Positions 33,917 through 42,544 of a stretch of 64,000 nucleotides of DNA are shown one piece after another (positions within the stretch are counted from its first letter, which is position 1; the number at the start of each line of letters is the position of its first letter). Under the pieces are notes generated by a model, which was given only the letters and a program-made list of their open reading frames with translations, was not told where the DNA came from and made no database searches. A program made the position numbers and the translations under genes. The stretch comes from UBA1845 sp002338715. Its GTDB lineage: Bacteria > Planctomycetota > Phycisphaerae > UBA1845. The stretch spans positions 62,001-126,000 of the forward strand of contig DAORAL010000002.1 in the NCBI GenBank assembly GCA_035344155.1, written 5' to 3'.

Positions 33917-34846
33917 CTATTTTGATTCGTACGCCTTCACGATGTTTTGAACCAAACGATGTCGCACGATATCCGTGCGCTCCAACTCAACGATACCCAC
34001 GTGTTTGATGCCCTTAAGCCGCCGCACCGCATCGACCACGCCATTGGGCTGACCGCTCGGCAGGTCCGTCTGTGACGCGTCGCCGGTGACGATCATTTTG
34101 CTGCTTTGTCCCAACCGCGTCAGGAACATCAGCATTTGTGACGGCGTGGCGTTTTGCGCTTCGTCCAGAATAACCGCGGAATGATTCAACGTACGCCCGC
34201 GCATAAATGCCAGCGGTACCACTTCGATGACATCGTTCTCCATGAAGCGCTTGATCTGCTCAAAGCTCATCATGTCGTGCATCGCATCGAATAGGGGGCG
34301 CAAATACGGATTCACCTTCGCCTGCATGTCACCAGGGAGGTAGCCCAACTTCTCGCCCGCTTCCACTGCCGGACGAACCAGCACCAATCGACGAATGCGC
34401 CGTTCCTTCAAAAGAGCCACGCACATCGCCACCGCCAGATACGTCTTGCCGCTACCCGCAGGTCCGAGGCAGAACGTCAGATCGTATTTCTCGATCGCCT
34501 CAATGTACCGGGCTTGCCCATCGGTTTTGGCGATGATCGAGGCGTTGGAATGGTAGACCGCGATCCGTTTGCCCGTGCCGGGGTTGGCGTCCTGATCAAG
34601 AGCTGCCAGCGCCGCGTTGACGTCTTCTTCTCCGACCGTTTCACCTTTGCGCAGGCGACCCTGTAGCGAATCCAACACGCTTGCGGCTTTTCGGATTGCT
34701 TCATTCGGGCCGCTTAGTTTGATCGTGGATTCACGGGCGGTAATTTTGACGTCCAGCGCACTGCGGATAAGCCGAAGGTGGCTGTCAGCCGGACCAAACA
34801 ACAGCGTGCGTTTGGCCGTATTGTCAATGGCGAGGGTTAGTTCCAA
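33917..34846 (-). CDS. phoH: PhoH family ATPase
   Basis: 309 residues. An N-terminal KH-like part (1-85) precedes the P-loop ATPase: Walker A GPAGSGKT (128-135), VRPAVEAGEKLGYLPGD, RGRTLNHSAVILDEAQN (Walker B with DEAQN at 228-232) and MIVTGDASQTDLP. This is the YbeZ/PhoH type, which works with YbeY in RNA metabolism. It lies 284 bp upstream of the pgpH-like gene and 214 bp downstream of cdsA on the same strand. Confidence 0.95.
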   Translation of the reverse strand: MELTLAIDNTAKRTLLFGPADSHLRLIRSALDVKITARESTIKLSGPNEAIRKAASVLDSLQGRLRKGETVGEEDVNAALAALDQDANPGTGKRIAVYHSNASIIAKTDGQARYIEAIEKYDLTFCLGPAGSGKTYLAVAMCVALLKERRIRRLVLVRPAVEAGEKLGYLPGDMQAKVNPYLRPLFDAMHDMMSFEQIKRFMENDVIEVVPLAFMRGRTLNHSAVILDEAQNATPSQMLMFLTRLGQSSKMIVTGDASQTDLPSGQPNGVVDAVRRLKGIKHVGIVELERTDIVRHRLVQNIVKAYESK

Positions 34847-35060
34847 GAGGTACGGATCATTCCAGAAGGCCCAAGTCGCGATCGGTGCTGCGAACTAACG
34901 CAGCGGCAACCGGTTGGCTGCCACGCCAATACCATCCGCGCATTGAGCTATCACTTTATAGCGTCAACAATCCAACCTTGGCGTCAAGGTCTGCGTTCCC
35001 ATCTCAAAAGGGAATGCCGCAACCCGTCAGCCGCAACTGGATCGAGCTTGCCCCAAGATT

Positions 35061-36050
35061 CTACAACACCTGCCACCATCGTGTTAGTAGAAACCAGGCA
35101 ATTGGCGCGACGGCGAACGGGCTGTCCACCATATCGAGTATCCCGCCGAAACCGGGCACCAGATGTGCCGAATCCTTGACCTTCGCAGAACGCTTAAAAA
35201 CCGATTCCAACAGGTCGCCGAGCTGCCCCACGATTGACATAACCACGCCAAATATAAGGGCTTGGGTTCCATTCATCCGAATGTAGAGACTTGTGATTTG
35301 GTGCAGGTGGAAGAGTTGTTTGTCCGCAAGAGAGGCGTTCATCGAGACGTTGGTGTAGAGCAAAGTTGCACTGTGAATTTTGAAGAGTGCAAACGAAACC
35401 AACGCACTGACCATGATCCCGCCCAACGTGCCTTCGACGGATTTCTTCGGACTGACGTGGGGGATGAGGGGGGTGCGGCCAACAAACGATCCGGTGAAGT
35501 AGGCTCCAATGTCGGAGACTTTGCACACGATGATGATGCACAACACCGACCACGCACCGACCGGACCCGGTAGCGCCGAGTCGCAACGCATCACCACCAG
35601 AAAACTCGGTAGCACACCGCCATAGATAATCAGCAGCCAGGTCGACGCGACATCAGACAAGCCGGTGGTCACGTCCTTGTTGCGCAGGGCGACAAAACCG
35701 CCGCCGACGAAAGCGATGGCGATTAAAAAATACTGGAGGTGGACGGCTTCGAGATTGGTGGGCCCGTCACCGAGCAAGCCAGCCGCACTGAACCAGGGTG
35801 CGAGAATCAGGGCGACACAACTGACGGATGCCCAATTTTGGTTTGGATGTGATCCAATGGCGCGGCACATGTTTGCGAGTTCTGCGACGGCCATCGTCGA
35901 AACCAGCGCCAATGCCAACGGAAGAAAGCTTCCACGGTCGAACAACGTTCCGGAAAAAGCGGGCAGCGACGATAGATGGGCGTCGGCGCTAAAGAGACCG
36001 AACACGATGGATATGGCTATCGCACCAAAAAATATCCGTTGTGCCATCAA
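35061..36050 (-). CDS. cdsA: Phosphatidate cytidylyltransferase
   Basis: 329 residues, about eight membrane helices. Makes CDP-diacylglycerol from phosphatidate and CTP, the entry to phospholipid synthesis. The C-terminal signature is recognisable (SVFKRSAKVKDSAHLVPGFGG at 283-303, then ILDMVDS). Two usually conserved residues differ: PGHGG reads PGFGG (Phe-301) and LDRxDS reads LDMVDS (Met-307). The metal-binding VSDIGAYFTG and SPKKSVEG blocks are normal. It heads the minus-strand cluster leading to phoH. Confidence 0.9.
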   Translation of the reverse strand: MMAQRIFFGAIAISIVFGLFSADAHLSSLPAFSGTLFDRGSFLPLALALVSTMAVAELANMCRAIGSHPNQNWASVSCVALILAPWFSAAGLLGDGPTNLEAVHLQYFLIAIAFVGGGFVALRNKDVTTGLSDVASTWLLIIYGGVLPSFLVVMRCDSALPGPVGAWSVLCIIIVCKVSDIGAYFTGSFVGRTPLIPHVSPKKSVEGTLGGIMVSALVSFALFKIHSATLLYTNVSMNASLADKQLFHLHQITSLYIRMNGTQALIFGVVMSIVGQLGDLLESVFKRSAKVKDSAHLVPGFGGILDMVDSPFAVAPIAWFLLTRWWQVL

Positions 36051-36315
36051 TGGAAATCCACGAAAAACAAAAAGCTGGGATCGCGCTCAAGCCCGGCGGC
36101 TGGTATCGCGACACACGATACGCGCTTAGGAGGCGTGTGTCTAACCAACTCCGCAAAGTGGGCAAAGGCCTGTGGATCAGGCGAGTTCTGCGAGTTCGCT
36201 ATCGCAATTGCGGCGAATTGGATAAGATCGAACCGGTTTCGGATGCGTGTAAGCCAATCGGTAGATGCGTACCCGGTCCAATCCGCCCCAACAGTTTTCG
36301 CAAAGGAGTTTGAGT

Positions 36316-37353
36316 ATGGCGTCAGGTATGCGATCGTTTTCGATTGGACTTGCAGCGGTGTTTGCTCTTGTTGCCTTGTTCGGATCCGCACAAGCCGCGG
36401 CAGAACAAGTCAATGTCCGGACCATGCAACTGCGTCACTACACCACGCAAAGCGACGAAGCCTACGCCAAAAAGGATTGGAAGCGGGCGATTCAGTACCG
36501 CGAATATGTGACGAAGATTCTCCCTTTCGATCACAACAACTACTACAACCTCGCCTGCTGCTATGCTTTGGACGGTCAGACAGACAAGGCGTTTGAAGCG
36601 CTCGACAATTCGATTCGGTACGGCTGGTGCGATGCCAAACACATCAAGAACGACAGCGACCTAGAGTCACTGCGCGACGATGAACGTTTTGAGGCGATGC
36701 TCGAGTCCGTTGCCAAGTGCAACAAGGAAACGCAGTTTGTCTACGAGCCCGAGACGTCAAGCAAGATCGATTCGGTTTCGTTGATCGTCGCCCTTTGCGG
36801 TGACGGTGGCAACCCGCGCGAATTCGCGCCCGAGTGGATTCCTGTTGCGGATGAGCTGGGCGTTCCGATCGTCGCACCGAAGGGGCAGGGGGTAACCGAC
36901 AGGGACGGAGTTTATGGATGGCACAAGGGAACCGACGCCAATGAGATTGACGTCGAAGGCACGGTTCAGCGCATCGATCAAGTTGCCAAGGATCGCGGGG
37001 TTGATTTATCCAACGTGGTTGTCGTGGGCTTCTCACAAGGTGGTGCGGCTGCCCTTGAAATAATCACGGCTCATCCCAAGAAATACCGAGGCGTTGTGGC
37101 GATCGGTGCGGGCGAACCTATCCAGCTATTTCGACAGTGGATCGCCAATGTCGCGGAATCGAATCCGCGCGTGTACATGATCGCCGGTGAGTTGGATAAC
37201 AATCGCCCGTTTAACCTTGCAGCGGTCAACCCCCTTCAACAAGCCGGTCTCAAATTCAAGTACGAAATTGTGCCGATGGTCGGGCACGAGATGCCGGAGA
37301 ATGGGACCGAACTTCTCTTGCGGGCCATTCAATTCGTCGCGGAAGACAGTTAA
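36316..37353 (+). CDS. Exported alpha/beta hydrolase of phospholipase/carboxylesterase type with TPR-like N-terminus
   Basis: 345 residues from the ATG at 36316, set by AAAGGAG 7 nt upstream and a signal peptide (MASGMRSFSIGLAAVFALVALFGSAQAAA). Residues 35-120 hold a TPR-like repeat (AYAKKDWKRAIQYREYVTKILPFDHNNYYNLACCYALDGQTDKAFEALDNSI). The hydrolase domain shows SLIVALCGDGGN, the nucleophile elbow VVGFSQGG (Ser-240), MIAGELDNNRPF (Asp) and VGHEMPENG (His). The substrate is unknown. Convergent with the metal transport operon, 10 nt apart. Confidence 0.85.
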   Translation: MASGMRSFSIGLAAVFALVALFGSAQAAAEQVNVRTMQLRHYTTQSDEAYAKKDWKRAIQYREYVTKILPFDHNNYYNLACCYALDGQTDKAFEALDNSIRYGWCDAKHIKNDSDLESLRDDERFEAMLESVAKCNKETQFVYEPETSSKIDSVSLIVALCGDGGNPREFAPEWIPVADELGVPIVAPKGQGVTDRDGVYGWHKGTDANEIDVEGTVQRIDQVAKDRGVDLSNVVVVGFSQGGAAALEIITAHPKKYRGVVAIGAGEPIQLFRQWIANVAESNPRVYMIAGELDNNRPFNLAAVNPLQQAGLKFKYEIVPMVGHEMPENGTELLLRAIQFVAEDS

Positions 37354-37363
37354 ACCGACTCCG

Positions 37364-38221
37364 TCAATTCATGACATTCTTGCGCGGCGCAACCACCTTT
37401 TTACCGAGGATGGTAATAAGGTATGCCCCGGCGCAGATCGCGATGGTGGTTGCTCCGGGCGGTAACTGTGGGCCATAGCTCAGCGCCAGCCCGGCGACCG
37501 TTGACAACATGCTGATGACGATCGCGACAAGCATCACCTGCCACAGTCGGGACATGAAGTGGCTCGAAATAGCCGCCGGCAGTGTCAACAGCGCAATGAC
37601 CAGCACCAAACCAACCACCGTCACCAGCACCACAACCGTCAGCGCCACCAGCGAGAGAAGAAGCAGATAGTAGAACTCGACATTTACGCCCCGCAGTCGC
37701 GCAAACTCCGCGTCGTAGCACACCGCGAGAAACCGATTGTAGAAAACCAACCCCAGCACCAGCACGAACACATCGAGTGCGGCGACAAGATACAGATCAC
37801 CGGTCGAAACCAGAAGAATGTTGCCGAACAGGTAACTCATCAGGTCTTCGCCATAACCGGGCGTTCGCGCGATGAACAGTATGCCGATCGCCATCCCGCT
37901 TGCCCACAGCGCGCTGATGACGGTGTCTTCGCGCTGCCGCGCGCGGAGGCTGACGTAACCGATGATGATCGCCGCGATGACCGCAGCCAACACCGCACCG
38001 TGCAGAGGTTGCAACCACGCCCATCCAACCACGCGGTTGAGGTAACGGGCGATGCCCATGCCGCCCAGCGTGCAGTGCGCGATTCCGCCCGCAATGTAGC
38101 TAATCCGCCGCGCGACGACGTAGCTGCCCATCACACCGCACGCCACGCTCGCGATGACGCCGACGAGCAGGGCGTTTTGGAGGAGCGCGTTTTGTCCGAT
38201 CGCTTCGACGAACTCAATCAC
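37364..38221 (-). CDS. znuB: Zinc/manganese ABC transporter permease
   Basis: 285 residues with eight or nine membrane helices and the ABC-3 family pattern GSYVVARRISYIAGGIAHCTLGGMGIA and LLTLPAAISSHFMSRLWQ. It should form the membrane channel for the ATPase encoded just upstream, with an 8-nt overlap. Metal specificity (Zn or Mn) cannot be fixed, but the His-rich binding protein in the operon favours zinc. Confidence 0.92.
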   Translation of the reverse strand: MIEFVEAIGQNALLQNALLVGVIASVACGVMGSYVVARRISYIAGGIAHCTLGGMGIARYLNRVVGWAWLQPLHGAVLAAVIAAIIIGYVSLRARQREDTVISALWASGMAIGILFIARTPGYGEDLMSYLFGNILLVSTGDLYLVAALDVFVLVLGLVFYNRFLAVCYDAEFARLRGVNVEFYYLLLLSLVALTVVVLVTVVGLVLVIALLTLPAAISSHFMSRLWQVMLVAIVISMLSTVAGLALSYGPQLPPGATTIAICAGAYLITILGKKVVAPRKNVMN

Positions 38222-38972
38222 AACACTTCCCCGTTTCCAAGTTATCCCGGTGAATCAATCGCACTTCGCGCCCGTACATGTCGGTGACCTGCTGGTTGGT
38301 GAGGTCGCGGGTGGAGTGCGTGTGGACCTTGCGGCTGACACAGATCGCGGTCTTGAAATAAAGCGAAACGAAACCGACGTCGTGCGAGACGATGACCACG
38401 GTGATGGTCTTGTTCAACTCGCGTAATTGATCGTAGAGATCGTCCTGGACGGCTGGGTCGAGGTTGGCTGTCGGTTCGTCGAGGATCAGCAGTTCCGGTT
38501 CACCCGCCAGCGCCCGCGCGATCAACACCCGCTGACGTTGTCCGCCGGAAAGCGCCCTCAGTGGTCGATTGGCCAAGTCCGCCAACCCGACTTCATCGAG
38601 CGCGTGCATCGCGGCTTGTCGATCGCTGGGTCTGTAAGGGCCAGCCGCCGACGTGATTCCCAACCGTCCCATCAGCACGACATCGAGCGCGCTGACCGGA
38701 AACTCCGGATCGAGATGCGAATTTTGCGGCATGTATCCGATGCGCCGGCACGCGCGGTGGGGGGTATGGCCCAGAACTTCGATCGTTCCCTTCTGCGGTT
38801 TGAGAACGCCAAGCATAAGTTTGACGAGCGTGGATTTGCCGCCGCCGTTCGGACCGATGATTCCCACGAAGTCGCGATGTGCAATGGAAAAGCTCGCACC
38901 GTCCACGACCGTCTCGCGATCGTAGGCAAAGCTGACCTCGTCGAACTTGATGGCCCATTCGGATTCAGTCAT
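38214..38972 (-). CDS. znuC: Zinc/manganese ABC transporter ATP-binding protein
   Basis: 252 residues from the ATG at 38972, which overlaps the znuA stop by 8 nt. Walker A GPNGGGKST (40-48), ABC signature LSGGQRQRV and Walker B LLILDEPTANLD are intact. It powers metal import with the ZnuB-like permease next to it. Confidence 0.94.
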   Translation of the reverse strand: MTESEWAIKFDEVSFAYDRETVVDGASFSIAHRDFVGIIGPNGGGKSTLVKLMLGVLKPQKGTIEVLGHTPHRACRRIGYMPQNSHLDPEFPVSALDVVLMGRLGITSAAGPYRPSDRQAAMHALDEVGLADLANRPLRALSGGQRQRVLIARALAGEPELLILDEPTANLDPAVQDDLYDQLRELNKTITVVIVSHDVGFVSLYFKTAICVSRKVHTHSTRDLTNQQVTDMYGREVRLIHRDNLETGKCCD

Positions 38973-39945
38973 TTGAACTTTCGCTGGTGTCAGATGGTGG
39001 CACTTGCGACGGCCCGCCCAGGGCGTCTCTGATCTGCGTTGCGATCTTGCGAAGGTTTTCGATGTAATCCTCGGAAAGGGGGTCGAGGGCGACAACATCG
39101 CCATCGATCTGCGCCGCAACCGAACGCGCCGCCCGCTGCGAGAACTGCGGCTGAACGAAGATCAACTTGATGTGTTCGCTTCGAGCGCGTTTGACCAATG
39201 CGTCCAAGTCCTTCGCGGTCGGTTCTTTTCCGCCTTGTTCAATGGCGTTTTGCTTGAGTCCATAGGCATTCGCGAAGTAGCCGAGCGACGGATGGTACAC
39301 GTAAATCGATCGCGACTTGAGCGGAGCCAACATCGCGCGAATCTCGATGTCGACGTCTTCGAGCGACTGGGTCAATGATTTTAGATTCGCATCGAATACC
39401 GGCGCGTCCGCCGGGCTCAACCGCGACAGTTCCGCGTGAACCGATTCGGCGATCGTGATCATAAGCCGCGGATTCATCCACACGTGCGGGTCGATATCGT
39501 TGCCATGTTCGTGATCGTGATTGTGCGCATCGCCACCTTCATGATCATGGTCGCACGCAAACTCAGCCGGCAACCGCTCCAGGTCGGCAGAGACGTCCAC
39601 GACTTGCAAATCCGGCATCGATGAAGAAATGGTGGCGACGACCTGCGATTCGAACGGCACACCCACCGCAAACAAACACTTCGACCTGGAAAGCTCGACC
39701 ATCTGTTTCGACGTGGGTTCGTAAGTGGCTGGCGATTGACCGGGCATGAGCAGGGTCGTGACGTTCACCTGATCACCACCGACGCGTTTCACCGCGAAGG
39801 CGATCGGCGGAATCGATGCGCACACGTTTAACGGTGCCGCAGCGATCGGCGAATCAGCCGACTCGTGCGAAGCATCAGGGCAGCCAGCCGCCCCGAATGC
39901 GAGTAGGGCGATGGCGATGGCATGACACATTGACCTTGTGTTCAC
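38965..39945 (-). CDS. znuA: Metal ABC transporter substrate-binding lipoprotein
   Basis: 326 residues from a GTG at 39945, preceded by AAAGGG and placed just after the stop of the regulator gene. The lipoprotein signal ends LLAFGAAGC. The cluster-9 metal-binding fold is clear: NVCASIPPIAFAVKRVGGDQVNVTTLLMPGQSPATYEPTSKQM, then a His/Asp-rich loop (CDHDHEGGDAHNHDHEHG) ahead of DPHVWMNPRL. His-rich loops of this kind mark zinc-specific ZnuA proteins. Late blocks are YHPSLGYFANAYGLKQ and LIFVQPQFSQRAARSVA. Confidence 0.93.
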   Translation of the reverse strand: MNTRSMCHAIAIALLAFGAAGCPDASHESADSPIAAAPLNVCASIPPIAFAVKRVGGDQVNVTTLLMPGQSPATYEPTSKQMVELSRSKCLFAVGVPFESQVVATISSSMPDLQVVDVSADLERLPAEFACDHDHEGGDAHNHDHEHGNDIDPHVWMNPRLMITIAESVHAELSRLSPADAPVFDANLKSLTQSLEDVDIEIRAMLAPLKSRSIYVYHPSLGYFANAYGLKQNAIEQGGKEPTAKDLDALVKRARSEHIKLIFVQPQFSQRAARSVAAQIDGDVVALDPLSEDYIENLRKIATQIRDALGGPSQVPPSDTSESSND

Positions 39946-39955
39946 GGTTGGCCCT

Positions 39956-40276
39956 TTATGATGGACGCTCGGTGTCGGACGCGGACTTGGCGTCGTGGAC
40001 GTGCGACTCGCCATGGTCCGACTCCAGCGCACAGGTCAGATGCCATTCATGACAGTCACCGCATTCGGTCACGGTGTGGTCAACGGCGAAGGCGTCCCAG
40101 TGGGCTTTTTGCTCCGGGGTGAGAATCCCCGCGCCGCTGCAAAGCGGGCAGGTGTTCTCCAATGCCGAAAGGACTGCCGCCCGAATAAACGCCGAGCGGT
40201 TGTGTACGCCCCGAAGGGCCTCAACCAGCGAAGGCTCAGCCTTGAACGAAACGATCGCCTGTTTTCCATTTGGCAT
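39956..40276 (-). CDS. Ribbon-helix-helix protein with zinc-ligand-rich tail, probable metalloregulator
   Basis: 106 residues from the ATG at 40276. Residues 6-40 (AIVSFKAEPSLVEALRGVHNRSAFIRAAVLSALEN) look like a ribbon-helix-helix DNA-binding domain. Then come two Cys pairs (CPLCSGAG; CGDCHEWHLTC) and a His/Asp tail (DHGESHVHD), enough to bind metal. As first gene of the znu operon, 10 nt before znuA, it is likely a zinc-responsive regulator. Such proteins are known beside znuA in other phyla, but I cannot name this one. Confidence 0.75.
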   Translation of the reverse strand: MPNGKQAIVSFKAEPSLVEALRGVHNRSAFIRAAVLSALENTCPLCSGAGILTPEQKAHWDAFAVDHTVTECGDCHEWHLTCALESDHGESHVHDAKSASDTERPS

Positions 40277-40328
40277 CACCAAGCCCCCCAAACAACCATA
40301 AAACCCGCCCAACCAGAAGCTTGCGGGC

Positions 40329-40347
40329 GGTACTAATATGTATTACC
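40329..40347 (-). promoter_or_regulatory. Candidate operator dyad and promoter of the znu operon
   Basis: GGTACTAATATGTATTACC is an imperfect 19-bp dyad (6 of 9 pairs), AT-rich in a GC-rich setting, 53 nt upstream of the regulator start. On the minus strand, TTGCCA lies 17 nt before TACATA, so the dyad overlaps a plausible promoter. The binding protein (the ribbon-helix-helix protein or a Fur/Zur protein) is not known. Confidence 0.45.
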
Positions 40348-41007
40348 AATCGGCCGATTTGGCAAGGGGCTTTGAAATCAAACGAGTTGGCAACGCCGTC
40401 ACTTCGGCGCAGCAGCGTCGTCATTCCCACGAAAGTGGGAATCCAGGGGATAACAAAAGTCAATAAAGGTGAGCAAAGACCCGGGAACCGCAGAGAGCCA
40501 ACAAGGAAATTGCCATAACCCCAAAATAAGCCAGGAAGACATGCAGAACCGTCAACTTCCAAAGCGGTGGGAGGGCGAGGAAGGGCATAAGCAAATGCTG
40601 GCCGGTGCGCCGAAGGAGGATGATCGTCCGGAATGCGTGGCTCTCACTCGACAGCGCATTGAACACACCGACCAGCCGTGACTCGCGGCTATTCTACTCC
40701 GCAATCACCGCACATCGAAGCAAATACCATCGACATATAGCGGACGAACCCGACGCGAAAGCGACCAATCTTCGCAACAGAATTGAGGCAAACGGCATTC
40801 AAAAGAACCCGTGTCATCAACCGCGGGGCCATCCGGTTGCGACTTTGGCGTGAATGGATACATTTGCCTTTCAGAAGCCCCGTCGCACCCTTGGACGCTG
40901 TCCATTTTCTCAATTCCAGGCGTCAGAACAGAGGATAGCGATCGGCTTTCGCACGTTTGAATCAACTTTCACCCACTCTATGAGGCTTCGCGCCAGGAGG
41001 GACTTTC
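40348..41007. other. 660-bp intergenic region with one dispersed palindrome
   Basis: Between the znu operon and prpD. It contains the palindrome ATTCCCAC-GAAA-GTGGGAAT (40423-40442) of a family also found at 43990 and 61734. I see no gene with a ribosome binding site or sensible composition; a short minus-strand reading frame at 40460-40666 looks spurious. A clear GGAGGGAC precedes prpD. Confidence 0.6.
40423..40442. repeat. Dispersed palindrome, family ATTCCC-C…G-GGGAAT
   Basis: Perfect 8-bp stem ATTCCCAC/GTGGGAAT with loop GAAA, flanked by GTC on the left and CCAGGGG on the right, as in the copy at 61734-61753. Confidence 0.85.
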
Positions 41008-42372
41008 ATGGCCACCATCGGTCGTCGTATTGCGAAATGGGTTCACGATCTTTCTTACGACCAGCTTCCCGACAAGACCGTCCATGAGGTCAAGCGGCGG
41101 ATTCTTGATTCAATCGGGACATGCCTGGGCGCGTATCACAGTCGGCCGGCGAAGGTGGCTCGGGCGACGGCGATGGCAGTTTGCGATTCACGTGCAGGCA
41201 TCGTCTGGGGGACGACCCATTCATCGATGCCGAGTTTGGCTGCGTTCGCCAACGGGACGATGGTGCGCTACCTCGATTACAACGACACCTACCTCAGCCT
41301 CGAACCGGCCCACCCGTCGGACAACATTTCGGCGGCGGTGGCGGTGGCGCAAGCCGAAGGGTTGACCGGGCGCGATGCGATCCTTGCGACGGTGATCGGT
41401 TACGAGATTCAGTGTCGGTTGTGCGATGCGGCATCGCTTCGCGCGGGCGGCTGGGATCACGTGACATACGGTGCGCTGAGCACGGCGCTGCTTTCGGGCA
41501 AGCTGTGGGGGCTCGACGAAGATCAGCTTGAACACGTGCTGGGTCTATCGGGCGTTTGCAACATCACGACGCGTCAGACGCGCACCGGTCAGATTTCCGA
41601 CTGGAAGGCGTGTGCGTTTGCGAATGCGGCGCGCAACGGTGTGTTTGCAGCGAATCTTGCGCGTCGCGGTTTGACTGGTCCGCACGAAATCTTTGAAGGG
41701 CCCAAAGGGTTGATGCATCAGCTTAATATTGGCGGGATCAAGGATGGGCTCGTGCTGGGCGAGAACGGCGACTTCATGATCGACAAGACCTACATCAAGT
41801 TCTGGCCGGCAGAGTATCACTCGCAGTCGGCGATCGATGCGTGTCTGCAACTTCGCCCGCAAATTGAGGGTAAGACAATTGAGTCGATTCACATCGGAAG
41901 TTTCGAAGCCGCGGTGAGCATCATCGGATCGGAACCGGAAAAGCTCCGCCCGACGTCGCGCGAGACGGCCGACCATTCGATGTTCTATTGCTGTGCGGCT
42001 GCTTTGACGGATGGCGACGTGACGCTGGCGACGTTTGACGATGAGCGGTTGACCGACAAGACGCTGCTCGATCTGATCGACCGGACGAAGATCGTCGAGG
42101 ATGCGGAGTTGAACAAGGGGTATCCAAAGGGCATCCCGAACGACATCACAATCACCTGCACCGACGGCACGAAGGTCAACAAGCGGGTGGACTTCCCACG
42201 CGGACACGCCGAAAACCCGATGACCGACGACGAAGTCTTCGCGAAGTTCCATCGATTGGCCGACGGTGTGATCGCGAAGGATACAGCCGATCAACTGGTC
42301 GAGCAGGTGATGAAGTTCGACACGCTCGACACCGAGGGAATCACCGAGTTGTTCAAGTTCAAGGTGCTATAG
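41008..42372 (+). CDS. prpD: MmgE/PrpD family 2-methylcitrate dehydratase
   Basis: 454 residues, start supported by GGAGGGAC. In the methylcitrate cycle PrpD dehydrates 2-methylcitrate. Family blocks: KRRILDSIGTCLGAYHSRP, FANGTMVRYLDYNDTYLSLEPAHPSDNISAAVAVAQAEGLTGRD, AHPSDN, GWDHVTYGALSTALLSGKLWGLDEDQLEHVLGLSG and IKFWPAEYHSQSAIDACLQLR. A prpB-type gene follows about 680 bp on. No prpC is in the window. Confidence 0.93.
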   Translation: MATIGRRIAKWVHDLSYDQLPDKTVHEVKRRILDSIGTCLGAYHSRPAKVARATAMAVCDSRAGIVWGTTHSSMPSLAAFANGTMVRYLDYNDTYLSLEPAHPSDNISAAVAVAQAEGLTGRDAILATVIGYEIQCRLCDAASLRAGGWDHVTYGALSTALLSGKLWGLDEDQLEHVLGLSGVCNITTRQTRTGQISDWKACAFANAARNGVFAANLARRGLTGPHEIFEGPKGLMHQLNIGGIKDGLVLGENGDFMIDKTYIKFWPAEYHSQSAIDACLQLRPQIEGKTIESIHIGSFEAAVSIIGSEPEKLRPTSRETADHSMFYCCAAALTDGDVTLATFDDERLTDKTLLDLIDRTKIVEDAELNKGYPKGIPNDITITCTDGTKVNKRVDFPRGHAENPMTDDEVFAKFHRLADGVIAKDTADQLVEQVMKFDTLDTEGITELFKFKVL

Positions 42373-42375
42373 CGC

Positions 42376-42396
42376 GTAGGGTGGGCCGTGCCCACC
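42376..42396. repeat. Single REP-like arm
   Basis: The same 21-nt arm as 18236-18256 (GTAG plus hairpin GGTGGGC/GCCCACC), starting 3 nt after the prpD stop. No inverted partner is present. Confidence 0.8.
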
Positions 42397-42432
42397 GCCG
42401 TTTTGCCCGGCGCACAGCATCGTCAGTAGCTT

Positions 42433-42507
42433 GTAGGTCGGGTCATCGACCCGACGGATGTGCGCCGAGATGCTTGGAGATATTGTCGGGTCGATGACCC
42501 GACCTAC
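42433..42507. repeat. REPIN-like element with a second stem type
   Basis: Perfect 23-nt inverted arms (42433-42455 and 42485-42507). Each arm is GTAG plus hairpin GTCGGGTC-ATC-GACCCGAC. Related arms occur at 26300-26322 and 43006-43027. Confidence 0.85.
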
Positions 42508-42544
42508 GGTTCCCCCTGCCAAACGCTTTGGGAGCATGGGGCAA

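Noticed and set aside
40460..40666. 68-codon minus-strand frame in the znu-prpD gap
   Set aside because: No ribosome binding site, unusual residue mix and no domain; likely chance.
42458..42544. N-terminal extension of the AT-rich gene (ATG at 42458)
   Set aside because: The added residues would be translated from the REPIN-like repeat, and a better-placed ribosome binding site serves the ATG at 42545.
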